Below, piece after piece: positions 63,882 through 64,000 of a stretch of 64,000 nt of DNA (positions are counted from its first letter, which is position 1; the number at the start of each line of letters is the position of its first letter). Both the position numbers and the translations under genes were made by a program. The DNA comes from an uncultured Bacillota bacterium (lineage in GTDB: Bacteria; Bacillota; Clostridia; Christensenellales; UBA1242): assembly GCA_900544595.1 (NCBI GenBank), contig UQVQ01000004.1, positions 62,001 to 126,000 of the forward strand. The letters run 5' to 3'. A model generated the notes under the pieces. That model did not search any database, had not been told where the DNA came from, and worked only from the letters and a program-made list of their open reading frames with translations.

Positions 63882-64000
63882 GAAAATTTAAAAATTTTTT
63901 TGTTGGCGTAAAAAATTTTTTTGGAAATTTTTGAGCGAATTCAATCAAAAAATTGTGTCATTTTTGAGAAATCTGCAAACACACGGCGAGGTGTTGGGAA

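Noticed and set aside
1..64000. CRISPR array, insertion sequence, prophage or TGA-recoded genetic code
   Set aside because: No regularly spaced repeats, transposase or phage structural genes were seen. Several clear genes end at TGA, and Trp is encoded by TGG, so the code is standard.
63882..64000. RNA gene at the right edge
   Set aside because: A short AACAC/GTGTT hairpin and a doubled AAAAATTTTTTTG tract are present, but the sequence is cut by the window end and nothing identifies an RNA family.

Overview
The window is about 64 kb of AT-rich chromosome from an endospore-forming member of the Bacillota, most likely an uncultured clostridial lineage. Evidence: standard genetic code with TGA as stop, Shine-Dalgarno sites of the GGAGG type before many genes, the rpmH-rnpA-yidD-yidC-jag block, and a spread of sporulation genes (spo0A, yabP, yabQ, a SipL-like SPOCS/LysM protein, ytxC, spmA, spmB). 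No phage, insertion sequence or CRISPR array is visible. Assignment below class level is not supported by what can be read here.

Layout. 0-0.9 kb: end of a Y-family polymerase and a small partner protein. 0.9-11 kb: replication/ribosome block with dnaN, a PrsA-like lipoprotein, DUF1540, pth, dnaA, then rpmH, rnpA, yidD, yidC, khpB (jag) and an SH3-like envelope protein. dnaA and dnaN are separated by three unrelated genes. 11-21 kb: a lysine/glutamate-rich protein, cardiolipin synthase, a giant MBG/YDG-repeat surface protein, groEL/groES. 21-25 kb: spore locus with a SPOR-domain protein, a tiny Ser-rich protein, yabP-yabQ-divIC-like-tmk, and a divergent SipL-like gene carrying a near-consensus sigma-E promoter. 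25-31 kb: frr-uppS-cdsA-rseP with a membrane protein and a PolC-like exonuclease stump, but without dxr and ispG. 31-38 kb: GLUG-repeat surface protein, ruvX, DUF1292, spo0A, tilS. 38-44 kb: small metabolic and stress genes (mazG, amidotransferase, Nudix, Cu/Zn SOD, LysR, tandem-domain thyX, DUF308) and tRNA-Ser(GCU). 44-51 kb: polysaccharide deacetylase, ytxC-thrS, a DnaA-box cluster that is a candidate replication origin, mrnC-rlmB. 51-64 kb: mnmA, TM2 protein, Myb-like regulator, degV, lepB, DUF2188, tadA, PH and SHOCT proteins, asnS, aspS, a P-loop protein and spmA-spmB.

Most striking pattern: at least eight genes have a sigma-A-like promoter whose -10 hexamer ends exactly 6-7 nt before the start codon and have no usable Shine-Dalgarno site (pth, the SH3 protein, the PolC-like exonuclease, ruvX, mrnC, the TM2 protein, tadA, the P-loop protein). 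spmA shows the same spacing with a sigma-E-like box. These genes are probably transcribed as leaderless mRNAs, next to ordinary Shine-Dalgarno-led genes. This reading is inference from sequence and could be tested by 5'-end mapping.

Caveats: no database search was run. Family calls rest on recognised motifs and gene order. Promoter, origin and structured-RNA calls are by eye.
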